A stretch of DNA of 64,000 bases from Ochrobactrum sp. RH2CCR150 (lineage in GTDB: Bacteria; Pseudomonadota; Alphaproteobacteria; Rhizobiales; Rhizobiaceae). Numbering within the stretch: position 1 is the stretch's first letter; each line of letters opens with the position of its first letter. Location of the stretch: the NCBI GenBank assembly GCA_014138095.1, contig JACGXE010000016.1, forward strand, positions 33,898 through 97,897. The letters are read 5' to 3'. Below, piece by piece: positions 1 to 9,494 of this stretch. The translations under genes were made by a program, and so were the position numbers. The notes under the pieces were generated by a model, which was not told the origin of the DNA, ran no database searches, and saw nothing but the letters and a program-made list of their open reading frames with translations.

Positions 1-196
1 CACCGGAAAGCGAGGTCAGCGCCACGGCGCGACCCTTGCGCTTCGACAACATGGCGCCCGGACCGGAGCCGATGCCGCTATTGGTGCCTTCCTCGACGAG
101 CGTGTTCCACTCGCCGCAGGAATCGCACTTGCCCGCCCAGCGCGTATGCACTGTGCCGCAATTCTGGCAGATGAACTGAATGCGCGCCTTGGCCAT
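1..196 (-). CDS. radA: DNA repair protein RadA, N-terminal part (cut by window edge)
   Basis: RadA (Sms) is a RecA-like ATPase that processes recombination intermediates during DNA repair. Only the first 65 or so residues are here; the rest lies beyond base 1. The start ATG is at 196 and is followed by MAKARIQFICQNCGT, then a CxxC...CxxC zinc finger (CQNC and CDSC around residues 10-30). The segment after it reads SGIGSGPGAMLSKRKG, as expected just before the RecA-like domain. It begins 27 bases after the dnaB stop, so it is probably co-transcribed with dnaB. Confidence 0.93.
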   Translation of the reverse strand, partial: MAKARIQFICQNCGTVHTRWAGKCDSCGEWNTLVEEGTNSGIGSGPGAMLSKRKGRAVALTSLSG

Positions 197-223
197 CAGA
201 GACGCGCCCTTTTCGAAGAGATA

Positions 224-1726
224 TTATTCATACTGTTCGGGAAGATAGGAACCCTCGGCCAGATCTGCAAATCGCGTGAATTCGGACTGGAAGGCGAGCT
301 TGACCGTTCCGGTCGGTCCGTGACGCTGCTTGGCGATGATGACATCGGCAGTGCCGCGCACTTTTTCGAAATGCTGCTTCCATTCTTCGTATTTCGGGTC
401 GAACTCGTCGCGCGGCTCAAGGTTCTTGACGTAATATTCCTCGCGGAACACGAACAGCACCACGTCGGCGTCCTGCTCGATCGAACCCGATTCACGAAGA
501 TCGGAGAGCTGCGGACGCTTGTCGTCTCGGCTTTCCACCTGACGCGAGAGCTGTGAAAGCGCGATGATCGGAACATTCAGTTCCTTGCCGAGCGCCTTCA
601 GGCCGGTGGTGATTTCGGTGATTTCCTGCACGCGGTTCTGTGCCGAGGCCTTCGACGAGCCGGTCATCAGCTGTACGTAGTCGATCACCAGAACATCAAG
701 GCCGCGCTGGCGCTTGAGACGACGGGCGCGGGCGGCCAGCTGCGCGATGGAAATACCACCGGTCTGGTCGATATAGAGCGGGATTTTCTGCATCACCTGC
801 GAGCAGGCGACCAGCTTTTCGAAATCGGTCTCGGTGATATCACCACGACGGATTTTCGAGGACGACACTTCCGTCTGCTCGGAAATAATACGGGTGGCGA
901 GCTGTTCTGCCGACATTTCGAGCGAGAAGAAGCCGACCACGCCGCCATTCTTGGCTTTCACCGTTCCATCGGCCTGCTGGTCCGGCTCATAGGAATTGGC
1001 GATGTTGAAGGCGATATTGGTGGCGAGCGAGGTTTTACCCATGCCCGGACGTCCGGCGAGGATGATCAAGTCGGAAGGCTGCAAGCCGCCCATCTTGCCG
1101 TCCAGCGTATGAATGCCGGTCGACACGCCGGACAGGTGTCCATCGCGCATGAAAGCGGCATTGGCCATGTCCACGGCGGTGGTCACGGCGTCCTTGAACG
1201 GCAGGAAACCGCCATCATAACGGCCGGTTTCGGCCAGTTCGAACAGGCGGCGCTCGGCGTCCTCGATCTGCTCCTGCGGTGCGTTGTCGACCGCTGCGTC
1301 ATAGGCGACATTGACCATGTCCTCGCCGATCCCGATCAGCGCGCGGCGGGTCGCCAGATCGTAGATCGCGCGGCCATAATCCGCAGCATTGATGACGGTC
1401 ACGGCCTCGGTGGCCAGTCGCGTGACATATTGGAATATGGAAAGATCGCCCACCTTGCCGTCAGGCAGGAAGGTCTTCATCGTGACCGGATTGGCCATCT
1501 TGCCGACGCGGATGAGATCGGTGGTGATCTCGTAAATACGGCGATGCAGCGGCTCGAAGAAATGGGTCGGCTTCAGGAAGTCCGATATGCGGTAAAAGGC
1601 ATCGTTGTTGATCAGGATTGCACCCAGCAATGCCTGTTCCGCTTCGATATTGTGTGGTGCTTCCCGATAGAGTGCGTCTTTCTGATCGCGCACATCCTCG
1701 AGTTTGCGTACCGCCGCTTCCGCCAT
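224..1726 (-). CDS. dnaB: Replicative DNA helicase DnaB
   Basis: DnaB is the hexameric helicase that unwinds DNA at the replication fork. The 500-residue length is normal. An N-terminal helical domain (about residues 20-125, with NIEAEQALLGAIL) is followed by a linker and a RecA-like domain. The Walker A motif GRPGMGKTS is near residue 235 and Walker B (LDVLVIDYVQLM) near 345. The arginine finger region and ALSQLSRQVESRDDKRPQLSD are intact. The ATG at 1726 has an AGGA-type ribosome site just upstream. A DUF721/DciA-like gene, a candidate loader for this helicase, lies at 52496 in the same window. Confidence 0.97.
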   Translation of the reverse strand: MAEAAVRKLEDVRDQKDALYREAPHNIEAEQALLGAILINNDAFYRISDFLKPTHFFEPLHRRIYEITTDLIRVGKMANPVTMKTFLPDGKVGDLSIFQYVTRLATEAVTVINAADYGRAIYDLATRRALIGIGEDMVNVAYDAAVDNAPQEQIEDAERRLFELAETGRYDGGFLPFKDAVTTAVDMANAAFMRDGHLSGVSTGIHTLDGKMGGLQPSDLIILAGRPGMGKTSLATNIAFNIANSYEPDQQADGTVKAKNGGVVGFFSLEMSAEQLATRIISEQTEVSSSKIRRGDITETDFEKLVACSQVMQKIPLYIDQTGGISIAQLAARARRLKRQRGLDVLVIDYVQLMTGSSKASAQNRVQEITEITTGLKALGKELNVPIIALSQLSRQVESRDDKRPQLSDLRESGSIEQDADVVLFVFREEYYVKNLEPRDEFDPKYEEWKQHFEKVRGTADVIIAKQRHGPTGTVKLAFQSEFTRFADLAEGSYLPEQYE

Positions 1727-1989
1727 GATTCTTGATCCTGTCCCTGATGCTGCCAGCTAACCGTCATGTGATGCCAAACGCAACGCGGCTTCGGATGATT
1801 CCTGCTGGAAGGGATAAGCTATACCATGATTCACACTGATTCACAGTTTGCGCCTGCGCATGGACGCTATGTTCTTGACGGGCGTTGCCGTGATGAACGG
1901 TGGATATTACTCTGTATCGGATCATCAAAATTCATCTACCCCGGATCATGTGTGATTCCGGCGGCGGGCTCCTCACGCAAGGTTCATTC

Positions 1990-3000
1990 ATGCGGCATCG
2001 TCTGATCGCGGCCGGGCTTTCCTGCCTGGCCTATCTCGCTTCGTTTACGGCACCGGCTGCTGCGGCTGAACCGATCAAGGTCAAGGTCTTCATCGCAGCC
2101 ATGTTCGAGATCGGGCAGAACAGCGGTGACCGCGCTGGCGAGTTTCAATGGTGGTATGAGCGCTATTGGAAAGACGCCAAGCCCATCGAAGTGAAAGGCA
2201 CGCTGAAGCCGGTCTATTGTAATGATGACGGTGTCTGCGGCTCGGTGCTGGGCATGGGCAAGGTCAATTCATCCTCCAGCATGCAGGCGATTCTGCTCGA
2301 TCCGGCCTTCGACTTCTCGAAGAGCTATTACATTCTGTCGGGTGTTGGCGGCACGCCGCCATCGCTCGGCACCATCGGCGATGTCAGTTGGGCGACATGG
2401 CTGGTCGATTACGATCTCGGCCATCGCTGGGCGCCGGAAGAAGGCAAACCCGGCGAACCGGTTTTCATGCCGCGCAAGGGCTATGAGGACTATCGCGTCT
2501 TCAAGCTCAACCCCGATCTGATCGCGGCTGCCGTGCGCCTTGGCTCGAAGGTGGAGCTGCGCGATTCGCAGGCAGCCCAGAACTACCGCATGCGGTATCC
2601 GGACAAGGCCGCGCAGGCCAAGCCGTCGCTGAAGACCGGCACGCATATGACTGGCGATACGTTCTTTCATGGCCCGGGCCTGTCGAAAGAAGCGCAATAC
2701 ATCGCGCATCTTTACGGTGCCGATGATTATCTCGTGACCGAAATGGAAGCGGCTGCGATCACGCTGGTCATCAAGCGTCAGTTCGGCACGGATCGTATTG
2801 CCAGCCTGCGCGGCGCGGTGAATTTCGATCAGGGCAACCCGAATGAAACCACCTTGCAGCACCTCGATCCGGCGCCGGGTCAGACGGCAGGCGGTTTCGC
2901 AGAGACGGTGCAGAGCATCTATCTGGTCGGTTCGCCGCTGGTCGATGATATCGTCGCCCATTGGGACAAGTGGGAGGCCGGAGTGGCGAAGGGCGAGTAA
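1990..3000 (+). CDS. Purine nucleoside permease-like (NUP family) secreted protein
   Basis: This 336-residue protein resembles the NUP (purine nucleoside permease) family, related in fold to nucleoside phosphorylases. Evidence includes IKVKVFIAAMFEIGQNSGD near the start, the VLGMGKVNSSSS segment, ILSGVGGTPP, and TEMEAAAITLVIKRQFG near the C-terminus. The ATG at 1990 is preferred over an in-frame upstream ATG at 1900 because it has AAGG just before it and opens directly into a signal peptide (MRHRLIAAGLSCLAYLAS, then a run ending AAAA-E). It is therefore probably periplasmic. A transport role is uncertain: no membrane helices are seen after the signal, so nucleoside binding or hydrolysis is equally possible. 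Confidence 0.8.
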   Translation: MRHRLIAAGLSCLAYLASFTAPAAAAEPIKVKVFIAAMFEIGQNSGDRAGEFQWWYERYWKDAKPIEVKGTLKPVYCNDDGVCGSVLGMGKVNSSSSMQAILLDPAFDFSKSYYILSGVGGTPPSLGTIGDVSWATWLVDYDLGHRWAPEEGKPGEPVFMPRKGYEDYRVFKLNPDLIAAAVRLGSKVELRDSQAAQNYRMRYPDKAAQAKPSLKTGTHMTGDTFFHGPGLSKEAQYIAHLYGADDYLVTEMEAAAITLVIKRQFGTDRIASLRGAVNFDQGNPNETTLQHLDPAPGQTAGGFAETVQSIYLVGSPLVDDIVAHWDKWEAGVAKGE

Positions 3001-3003
3001 CGT

Positions 3004-3035
3004 AAAAAGGGCTGCCGGAGACGGCAGCCCTTTTT
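3004..3035. terminator. Bidirectional intrinsic terminator
   Basis: A perfect 14-bp stem (AAAAAGGGCTGCCG pairing with CGGCAGCCCTTTTT, loop GAGA) has a T run on either strand. It lies between the convergent NUP-family gene and cfa and can serve both. Confidence 0.9.
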
Positions 3036-3061
3036 GATAACGTGAACCGGCGCTTGCCGGA

Positions 3062-4342
3062 TCAGGCATTCATGCTTTTCTTGACGGCGCGGGCCTCGCT
3101 ATTGGCCCCCCTTGGTGCGCTGTCGAGCCGCTTCAGGCGCTTTTCTTCCGCTTCGATATAGTTGCGCGTCAGCGGAACCGATTCCTGCCGGTGCGCAATC
3201 TGGATGTGGAACACCATCATGTTCTGCCAGCGGAACGCGCTTTCCGATGCGGCAAGATAAAACTCCCACATGCGGCAGAAGCGTTCGTCATAAAGTGCCT
3301 TGGCCCGCTCACGATTGGCCATGAAGGCCTCACGCCAGGCTTTGAGCGTTTCCGCATAATGCAGCCGCAGGATTTCGATGTCGGTGACATAGAGTCCGGC
3401 CTTTTCGATATGCGGCAGTACTTCCGACAAAGCAGGGATATAACCGCCCGGGAAGATGTATTTGCGGATGAACGGATTGGTCGCGCCCGGCCCGTCGGCA
3501 CGCCCGATGGCATGCAGCAGGAACACGCCGTCCGGCTTCATCAGTCGCGCCACATGCTGGAAATATTCCGCAAAATGGCCGACACCGACATGCTCGAACA
3601 TACCGACTGAAACCAGCCGGTCGAACTTGTCATCGATGTTGCGATAGTCAGTCAGTTCGAACTTGGCGCGATCCGAAAGCCCTTCATCCGTGGCTCGCTG
3701 ATTGGCAATGCCGTGCTGTTCTTCCGACAAGGTCACACCGGTCACATTGGCCTTGAGGTGGCGGGCGAGATAAAGGCCCATGCCGCCCCAGCCGCAGCCG
3801 ATATCGAGCACCTTGTGGCCTTCCTTCACCAGCAATTTCGCTGCGATATGGCGCTTCTTGGCGAGTTGCGCTTCGGCAAGCGTTGCATTTGGTGTTTCGA
3901 AATAGGCGCAGGAATATTGCTTGTCCGGATCGAGAAACAGGTCGTAAAGCTCGCCGGACAGGTCGTAATGGCTTTTGATATTGTCAGACGAACGCGCAAT
4001 CGTGTTCATCTGCTGGAAGCGGCGGAACAGAATGCGCAGCTTTGCCAACGCCTTCATCCACGGCTCTATCGCCACTGTCGGCCCGGTATTTTCGAACACG
4101 ATCTGGAGCAGCGTGTAGATATCACCTTCCAGAAAGTCGATCTCGCCGTCCATGAAACATTCGGCGAGCTTCAGTTCGGGGTCGAGCGCTACGGCGCGCT
4201 CGGCGTGCTTTGTCTTGAAGTGTATATGAACCGGCACACCGGTCTTGTCGCCATACTGCGAACGCGCACCACTAGAATCGGTGACCGTCAGATCGCCGGT
4301 TTTAATCATATGCGAAAGAACAGTACGCATCATTCCATACAT
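3062..4342 (-). CDS. cfa: Cyclopropane-fatty-acyl-phospholipid synthase
   Basis: This SAM-dependent enzyme adds a methylene bridge to unsaturated acyl chains of membrane phospholipids. In Brucella and relatives such lipids (lactobacillic acid) are abundant. The SAM-binding motif VLDIGCGWGG lies near residue 190. It is preceded by SHYDLSGELYDLFLD and QYSCAYFE, both hallmarks of the CFA synthase family; HAIGRADGPG follows later. Length (426 residues) is typical. ATG 4342 is chosen over ATG 4351 because the strong AAGGAG site sits 9 bases before 4342 but touches 4351 directly. Confidence 0.95.
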   Translation of the reverse strand: MYGMMRTVLSHMIKTGDLTVTDSSGARSQYGDKTGVPVHIHFKTKHAERAVALDPELKLAECFMDGEIDFLEGDIYTLLQIVFENTGPTVAIEPWMKALAKLRILFRRFQQMNTIARSSDNIKSHYDLSGELYDLFLDPDKQYSCAYFETPNATLAEAQLAKKRHIAAKLLVKEGHKVLDIGCGWGGMGLYLARHLKANVTGVTLSEEQHGIANQRATDEGLSDRAKFELTDYRNIDDKFDRLVSVGMFEHVGVGHFAEYFQHVARLMKPDGVFLLHAIGRADGPGATNPFIRKYIFPGGYIPALSEVLPHIEKAGLYVTDIEILRLHYAETLKAWREAFMANRERAKALYDERFCRMWEFYLAASESAFRWQNMMVFHIQIAHRQESVPLTRNYIEAEEKRLKRLDSAPRGANSEARAVKKSMNA

Positions 4343-4673
4343 CGGCCCCATCTCCTTTTATGGATGAGGCAGGCGTAGCATCCATGCGGTTGCATGGCAG
4401 GCGGCTTGTGTATCCTCTGTCAGAGCCACACTGTCATTAGATTTTCAGGCAGTGATCCATCAGGTCTACCGGCCTTGGGAACGCTGTCTTAAGCAACGCG
4501 GACGTTTCCGTCTGCACCCTCTCCAATACATTACCAAGGAGAAGAATAGGCAGTTTTCCCGTTCTGGAAAGAGAAAATGCCCGGCGGAGGCCGCCGGGCA
4601 TGATCATTTAAAGTTTACCACCATTGGAACGCCTGCTGACAAAGCTGGCATTCCGGAGATAATAGGTGGCTAA
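4343..4673. other. Intergenic region between cfa and rplI
   Basis: No gene was recognised here. It holds the cfa promoter/leader on the minus strand and, at 4578-4600, a hairpin that can end the rpsF-rplI operon. A 73-codon open frame (4452-4673, plus) has no recognisable product and was not called. Confidence 0.5.
4578..4600 (-). terminator. Intrinsic terminator of the rpsF-rpsR-DUF2232-rplI operon
   Basis: A 10-bp perfect G+C-rich stem (TGCCCGGCGG with CCGCCGGGCA, loop AGG) lies about 75 bases beyond the rplI stop. Read on the minus strand it is followed by TTTTCTC. Confidence 0.8.
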
Positions 4674-5243
4674 TTAAGCCTGGTCTTCAGCTTCTTCGTC
4701 TTCGTCGAAGATTTCTTCGGCAAGCGGAGCTTCTTCGATGCCGTAGATGGCTTCGATCGAGGTGAGGTCTTCACCCTTTGCCTGACGTTCAGCTTCTTCG
4801 TTCGAACGAGCGATGTTGACGGTCACTTCAACCTGAACTTCCGGATGCAGCGAAATCGAAACTTCGTGCAGGCCGATCGTCTTGATCGGATGGTTCAGTT
4901 CAACCTGGTTGCGGTGCAGGGTGAAGCCGTTTGCCGTGATAATGTCGGCGATGTCGCGGGTCGAAACCGAACCGTAGAGCTGGCCGGTTTCACCAGCCGA
5001 ACGCACAACGATGAAGCTCTGGCCGCTGAGCTTTTCAGCAACGGCGCTTGCTTCGTTCTTGCGTTCCAGGTTCTGGGCTTCGAGCTGAGCGCGCTGGCCT
5101 TCGAACTTCTTCTTGTTGGCTTCGTTGGCACGAAGAGCCTTGCCCTGCGGGAGCAGGAAGTTACGGGCATAGCCGTCCTTGACCTTGACGGTTTCGCCCA
5201 TCTGGCCGAGGCGGCCAATGCGTTCCAGAAGAATGACTTCCAT
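4674..5243 (-). CDS. rplI: 50S ribosomal protein L9
   Basis: L9 binds 23S rRNA in the large ribosomal subunit. The N-terminal signature [19 protein letters not shown] is clear, followed by [14 protein letters not shown] and the long connecting helix. At 189 residues it is about 40 longer than E. coli L9 because of an acidic tail rich in E and D ([14 protein letters not shown]), a common feature in this order. A strong AAGGA site precedes the ATG. It is the last gene of the operon and a terminator follows. Confidence 0.97.
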   Translation of the reverse strand: MEVILLERIGRLGQMGETVKVKDGYARNFLLPQGKALRANEANKKKFEGQRAQLEAQNLERKNEASAVAEKLSGQSFIVVRSAGETGQLYGSVSTRDIADIITANGFTLHRNQVELNHPIKTIGLHEVSISLHPEVQVEVTVNIARSNEEAERQAKGEDLTSIEAIYGIEEAPLAEEIFDEDEEAEDQA

Positions 5244-5273
5244 TGGAGTTTCCTTTCGAGTGTTTGATTCGGG

Positions 5274-6248
5274 TTACGGTTGTTTATCGGTGCTCTTGTC
5301 GCTGCCCGGAATTTTCGAGATCGGCGCGCCGCGCGACGTATCGAAAAGGCCGACCACCATGAAGACGAAGAGCAGGAATGCGAAGAGAATGATCGCAAGA
5401 TAGGCAAACCACAGCGCCACCGGGCGCCATACCTTGCCGCGTGTGCGCATATGCATGATGGCGAGACCTGCCATCATGAAGCCTGCGCCGAGTGCGCCCA
5501 CCACCACGGTCGCCACCAGACCGGCGCCGCCGGAGAAGAAGGCGACTGCAAGCGCGATTGCGAAAACGATCAGCGCCGGGCGCGGCATACGCAGCGTTGC
5601 GGGCCAATCGTCACGCGGACGGCGCAGACGGCCCGACATGGCGGTCAGGCGCAGCGCCAGATAGAGATTGCCGACCAGAATGGCGAGGCAGGTGGCAGGC
5701 TGGATCGCCGGAAGGGCGAACATCAGCAGCGCCGACATCGTGTTGCGCATTTCATCGCTGGCGGTGAATTGCGGGTCGGCTTCCGCAACGCGGTCGATAA
5801 CCGCATTGGCCAGTTCCCGCGCCATATCCGGGCCGAAGCCGAGAATTGCGCCGATGACGACAAAGGAGACCGCAACCATCAAGGCGAGGCGGAATATAAT
5901 ATCCGACAGCGGATACCAGACCATCACGTCCTTCGGTCCGCCCAGTTCTTCGGCAGGTCGCGCAAGGCCGGACAGATAAGCGCCGATGGCCGCAGGGATA
6001 TAGCTCGTCAGCGCCATCAGGAGGGCAGCCATCGGAACGGCAAAGACGCCGACGGCGATAGTTGCGACGGCTGCTGCAACGATACCGGCGGTGGAACCCC
6101 AGCCAAGTGCTGCAACGAAAATGGGAAGCGGTGTCAGGAAATACAGAACCATCGCCATGCCCGACTGGACAATGACGCCGGACGACATCAATGCCGAGGC
6201 AAGCCCCGCCAATATGCCGACACCAACTATGGTTCCGTTGAATTTCAT
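5274..6248 (-). CDS. DUF2232 multi-pass membrane protein
   Basis: This 324-residue protein is almost entirely hydrophobic, with about eight membrane segments (for example GVGILAGLASALMSSGVIV, PLPIFVAALGWGSTAG, VMVAVSFVVIGAILGFG-like stretches and a final LFAFLLFVFMVVGLF). It matches the DUF2232/YybS-like family, which in alphaproteobacteria typically lies between rpsR and rplI, as here. Its function is unknown; a transporter-like fold is only inferred from topology. It is 30 bases upstream of rplI and about 160 bases downstream of rpsR, and probably part of the same transcript. Confidence 0.8.
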   Translation of the reverse strand: MKFNGTIVGVGILAGLASALMSSGVIVQSGMAMVLYFLTPLPIFVAALGWGSTAGIVAAAVATIAVGVFAVPMAALLMALTSYIPAAIGAYLSGLARPAEELGGPKDVMVWYPLSDIIFRLALMVAVSFVVIGAILGFGPDMARELANAVIDRVAEADPQFTASDEMRNTMSALLMFALPAIQPATCLAILVGNLYLALRLTAMSGRLRRPRDDWPATLRMPRPALIVFAIALAVAFFSGGAGLVATVVVGALGAGFMMAGLAIMHMRTRGKVWRPVALWFAYLAIILFAFLLFVFMVVGLFDTSRGAPISKIPGSDKSTDKQP

Positions 6249-6407
6249 CAGTCTCGCTGTCCTGCTCCGGCTATTCCGGTTTTGCAGTTAGAGACGGCAC
6301 GAGGGCTGCGTCTCAACTTGGGTTTTTAATACACTCCGTCGCGCCCATCGCGATGGAGGAAAGGGTTCGGGAGGCAAACTCTGATGAGAATGCCTCCCGA
6401 AGAAGTC

Positions 6408-6656
6408 TTACTTCACAACGTAAGGCAGCAGGCCGAGGAAACGAGCGCGCTTGATCGCCTTGGCGAGTTCACGCTGCTTCTTCTGGCTGACAGCCGTAAT
6501 ACGGGAAGGAACGATCTTGCCGCGTTCGGAAATGTAACGCTGCAGAAGCTTGATGTCCTTGTAGTCGATCTTCGGTGCGTTTGCGCCGGAGAACGGGCAC
6601 GTCTTGCGACGGCGATGGAAAGGACGGCGGGTCGGGATCTGATTGATATCAACCAT
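6408..6656 (-). CDS. rpsR: 30S ribosomal protein S18
   Basis: S18 binds the small-subunit platform next to S6. The 82-residue sequence contains [15 protein letters not shown] and [19 protein letters not shown], both diagnostic. Its AAGGAG ribosome site lies inside the last codons of rpsF and only two bases separate the two genes, so translation is probably coupled, matching the S6-S18 heterodimer. Confidence 0.98.
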   Translation of the reverse strand: MVDINQIPTRRPFHRRRKTCPFSGANAPKIDYKDIKLLQRYISERGKIVPSRITAVSQKKQRELAKAIKRARFLGLLPYVVK

Positions 6657-6658
6657 GA

Positions 6659-7114
6659 TTATGCTCCTTCACCAGCTTCGTTGTCGCGTGGGCGACGTGG
6701 GCCGCGATCACCGCGATCGCCACGATCACCGCGGTCGAAACCACCTTCACGGCGGCGCGGACGGTCATCACCATCACGCTCGCGACGGTCGTCACGGCGG
6801 GTCAGCATAGCCGACTGGCCTTCTTCGTGTTCTTCAACGCGAATGGTCATGAAGCGCAGGACGTCTTCATTGATACGCATCTGACGTTCCATTTCAGCAA
6901 CGGCAGCAGCCGGAGCGTCGATGTTCAGAAGCGTATAATACGCCTTACGGTTCTTGTTGATACGGTAGGTGAGGGGACGCAGACCCCAAGCTTCAACCTT
7001 ACCGACCTTGCCGCCATTAGCTTCGAGGACACCCTTGTACTGTTCGACGAGAGCGTCGACCTGCTGCTGGGAAATGTCCTGGCGGGCAAGAAGCACATGT
7101 TCATAAAGAGCCAT
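6659..7114 (-). CDS. rpsF: 30S ribosomal protein S6
   Basis: S6 is a small-subunit platform protein that pairs with S18. The ferredoxin-like core covers about residues 1-95 ([51 protein letters not shown]). A 45-residue charged tail follows, built of R, D and G with repeated RGD/DRGD units encoded by near-tandem CGATCACCG-type repeats at 6700-6730. Such tails vary in length between relatives. It is the first gene of the operon. Confidence 0.97.
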   Translation of the reverse strand: MALYEHVLLARQDISQQQVDALVEQYKGVLEANGGKVGKVEAWGLRPLTYRINKNRKAYYTLLNIDAPAAAVAEMERQMRINEDVLRFMTIRVEEHEEGQSAMLTRRDDRRERDGDDRPRRREGGFDRGDRGDRGDRGPRRPRDNEAGEGA

Positions 7115-7523
7115 TGGCTTTGCCTTTCTTCGTTATATCACGCCGACACCAGCGGCTAAGCCCCTGCGACTTCTCTTTTGCCGGAAAACCGGTGAAGAAA
7201 GGACGCGTACTTGAGACGGTCGAGAGCGGAGACACGGGAGGCAGAAGCGCTTATGACTTCCACGAACGCCTGTGACATTAATTTCACAAAACATCCGGCC
7301 CTCCGTTCAGCCCCCAGCTGGTGCCGAGCAATGAACGGGCGGCTATTACGTGTTTTTCCCCTTGTTTGCAAGCGCGATATCCCCGAAAAACCGACAAATG
7401 CTTGACTTTTCGCCCAAGGCTAAGGCACATCGCGCCAAATTGTGCATTAATTGCAGGGCATGTCGGCGAAAACGGATACCGGTTTCGACATTATCATATG
7501 CTTAAAACCAGAATGAGGCATCA
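7115..7523. other. Divergent promoter region between rpsF and fabD
   Basis: This region of about 400 bases separates divergently read ribosomal and fatty-acid genes. No gene was recognised. TTGACT at 7403 is a possible -35 box for fabD. An imperfect palindromic element (7458-7500) sits just ahead of fabD. Confidence 0.5.
7458..7500. repeat. Palindromic intergenic repeat-like element upstream of fabD
   Basis: GCATGTCG at 7458 is followed by a hairpin in which TGTCG (7461-7465) pairs with CGACA (7486-7490), with inner arms CGAAAACGG and CCGGTTTCG pairing with one mismatch. Its layout (GCATGTC, GCGAAAA, GGTTT, GACAT) resembles the short intergenic palindromes common in rhizobial genomes and the pair at 40268-40372, though the sequence differs. 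Confidence 0.4.
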
Positions 7524-8468
7524 ATGGCGGTAGCATTTACCTTTCCCGGACAGGGCAGCCAGGCGGTAGGCATGGGCAAGGCCCTGGCCGAACAGTTCGC
7601 GGAAGCGCGCGCCGTCTTTGACGAAGTGGACGCAGCGCTCGGCGAAAAGCTGTCCGCCACCATGTTCGAAGGCCCGGAAGATGTTCTGACGCTCACCGCC
7701 AATGCGCAGCCCGCGCTGATGGCTGTGTCGATGGCCGTCCTGCGCGTCATGGAATCGCGTGGCTTCTCGCTGAAGGAAAAGGTTTCCTACGTGGCCGGTC
7801 ACTCGCTGGGCGAATATTCGGCGCTTTGTGCTGCCGGCACGTTCTCGCTTGCCGACACGGCGCGCCTCCTGCGCATTCGCGGCAACGCGATGCAGAAGGC
7901 TGTTCCGGTTGGCGAAGGCGCGATGGCGGCCATCATCGGTCTGGAACATGGCGACGTGGAAGCGATCTGCGCGGAAGCCAAGGCTTCCGGTTCTGTTCAG
8001 ATCGCCAATGACAATGGCGGCGGCCAGCTGGTGATTTCGGGTTCCAAGGCTGCGGTCGAGCTGGCGGCTTCGCTTGCGTCCGAGAAGGGCGCAAAGCGCG
8101 CCATCATGCTGCCGGTTTCCGCACCCTTCCATTCGACCCTGATGGCACCTGCCGCCGAAGCAATGCGCGAAGCGCTGGCCAGCGTCGAAAAGCACAATCC
8201 GGTTGTGCCGCTTATCGCCAATGTGCGTGCAGCGCCGGTGACGGACGCCAACGAAATTGCCGATCTGCTGGTCGAGCAGGTGACGGGTCAGGTGCGCTGG
8301 CGCGAGACCGTGGAATGGTTTGCCGCCAATGGCGTGACTTCGCTTTATGAAGTAGGTTCGGGCAAGGTTCTGACCGGTCTGGCGCGCCGCATCTCCAAGG
8401 ATGTGTCCGGCGCTGCCGTTGGTTCGGCTGAAGAAATCGAAGCGGCAATAGCTGCACTCAACGCTTAA
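7524..8468 (+). CDS. fabD: Malonyl-CoA:ACP transacylase FabD
   Basis: FabD moves the malonyl group from CoA to acyl carrier protein, feeding chain elongation. The protein (314 residues) starts AFTFPGQGSQAVGMG, the family hallmark. It has the nucleophile motif GHSLGEYSA near residue 92 and the later VSAPFHSTLM with the catalytic histidine. It leads a run of fatty-acid genes (fabG 12 bases later, then acpP and fabF). Confidence 0.97.
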   Translation: MAVAFTFPGQGSQAVGMGKALAEQFAEARAVFDEVDAALGEKLSATMFEGPEDVLTLTANAQPALMAVSMAVLRVMESRGFSLKEKVSYVAGHSLGEYSALCAAGTFSLADTARLLRIRGNAMQKAVPVGEGAMAAIIGLEHGDVEAICAEAKASGSVQIANDNGGGQLVISGSKAAVELAASLASEKGAKRAIMLPVSAPFHSTLMAPAAEAMREALASVEKHNPVVPLIANVRAAPVTDANEIADLLVEQVTGQVRWRETVEWFAANGVTSLYEVGSGKVLTGLARRISKDVSGAAVGSAEEIEAAIAALNA

Positions 8469-8480
8469 AAGGGATTTCGC

Positions 8481-9218
8481 ATGTTTGATCTGACTGGCCG
8501 CAAGGCTCTCGTAACCGGTGCGACCGGCGGTCTGGGTGAAGCGATTGCTCGCGCGCTCCATGCACAGGGCGCCATTGTCGGCCTGCATGGCACGCGCGAA
8601 GAAAAGCTGAAGGAACTGGCTGCCGAACTCGGCGACCGTACTTTCATCTTCCCGGCCAATCTGTCGGACCGTGAAGCCGTCAAGGCGCTCGGCCAGAAGG
8701 CTGAAGAAGAGCTGGGCGGCGTCGATATTCTGGTCAACAATGCCGGTATCACCCGCGACGGTCTGTTCGTGCGCATGAGCGATGAAGACTGGGATGCCGT
8801 TCTCAACGTCAATCTCACCTCGGTCTTCAACCTGACGCGTGAGCTGACCCATCCGATGATGCGCCGCCGCAATGGCCGCATCATCAACATCACCTCCATC
8901 GTTGGCGTGACCGGAAACCCGGGTCAGGCGAATTATTGTGCATCGAAGGCAGGCCTTATCGGCTTCTCCAAGTCGCTGGCGCAGGAAATCGCAAGCCGCA
9001 ATGTGACGGTGAACTGCATTGCGCCCGGCTTCATCGAATCGGCCATGACCGACAAGCTGAACGACAAGCAGAAAGAAGCGATCATGGCCAATATTCCCAT
9101 GAAGCGCATGGGCGTGGGCGCGGATATCGCCGCTGCTGTGGTCTATCTGGCCAGCGATCAGGCTGGTTACGTGACGGGCCAGACGCTGCACATCAATGGC
9201 GGCATGGCCATGATCTGA
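8481..9218 (+). CDS. fabG: 3-oxoacyl-ACP reductase FabG
   Basis: FabG is the NADPH-dependent reductase of the elongation cycle. This 245-residue short-chain dehydrogenase has the cofactor motif TGATGGLGEA near residue 12, NNAGIT near 88, and the catalytic Ser-Tyr-Lys set (NITSIVG, then YCASK). It ends GQTLHINGGMAMI, as FabG enzymes do. It follows fabD by 12 bases with an AAAAGGGA ribosome site, so the two are co-transcribed. Confidence 0.96.
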   Translation: MFDLTGRKALVTGATGGLGEAIARALHAQGAIVGLHGTREEKLKELAAELGDRTFIFPANLSDREAVKALGQKAEEELGGVDILVNNAGITRDGLFVRMSDEDWDAVLNVNLTSVFNLTRELTHPMMRRRNGRIINITSIVGVTGNPGQANYCASKAGLIGFSKSLAQEIASRNVTVNCIAPGFIESAMTDKLNDKQKEAIMANIPMKRMGVGADIAAAVVYLASDQAGYVTGQTLHINGGMAMI

Positions 9219-9225
9219 TCCCCTT

Positions 9226-9271
9226 CACCCCCCTGAATTATGGTATAAAATACCTTAATACTGGGGGCGTG
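9226..9271. promoter_or_regulatory. Long imperfect hairpin between fabG and acpP
   Basis: A near-perfect centre, GGTAT-AAA-ATACC (9242-9254), is extended outward by C-rich (9228-9233) and G-rich (9263-9267) arms, giving an inverted repeat of about 22 bp per arm. No T run follows, so it is not a clear intrinsic terminator. An mRNA-processing hairpin or a regulator site for acpP is possible. Confidence 0.4.
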
Positions 9272-9494
9272 ACAGGAAAAGGCGCTTTGCCTCGCCCAAG
9301 AAGCATGGTAATGCGCCCATCGAGAGTTGCGGTGTTTCTAATGGAAATGCCGCGATCCTGTTCCGAAAGGAATATCCACAGGATGGCTGTCCGGGCGACA
9401 TCGCTTGAAGCTGACAGGCATCTTATAACTTGATTACAATCCTGCATGCCGCTAACCAAGGCAGAGCAACAAACACACAGGTCGAGGTTCCGAC

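Noticed and set aside
7521..9191. 556-codon open frame antisense to fabD and fabG
   Set aside because: It is a high-G+C shadow of two well-supported genes and shows no protein-family features.
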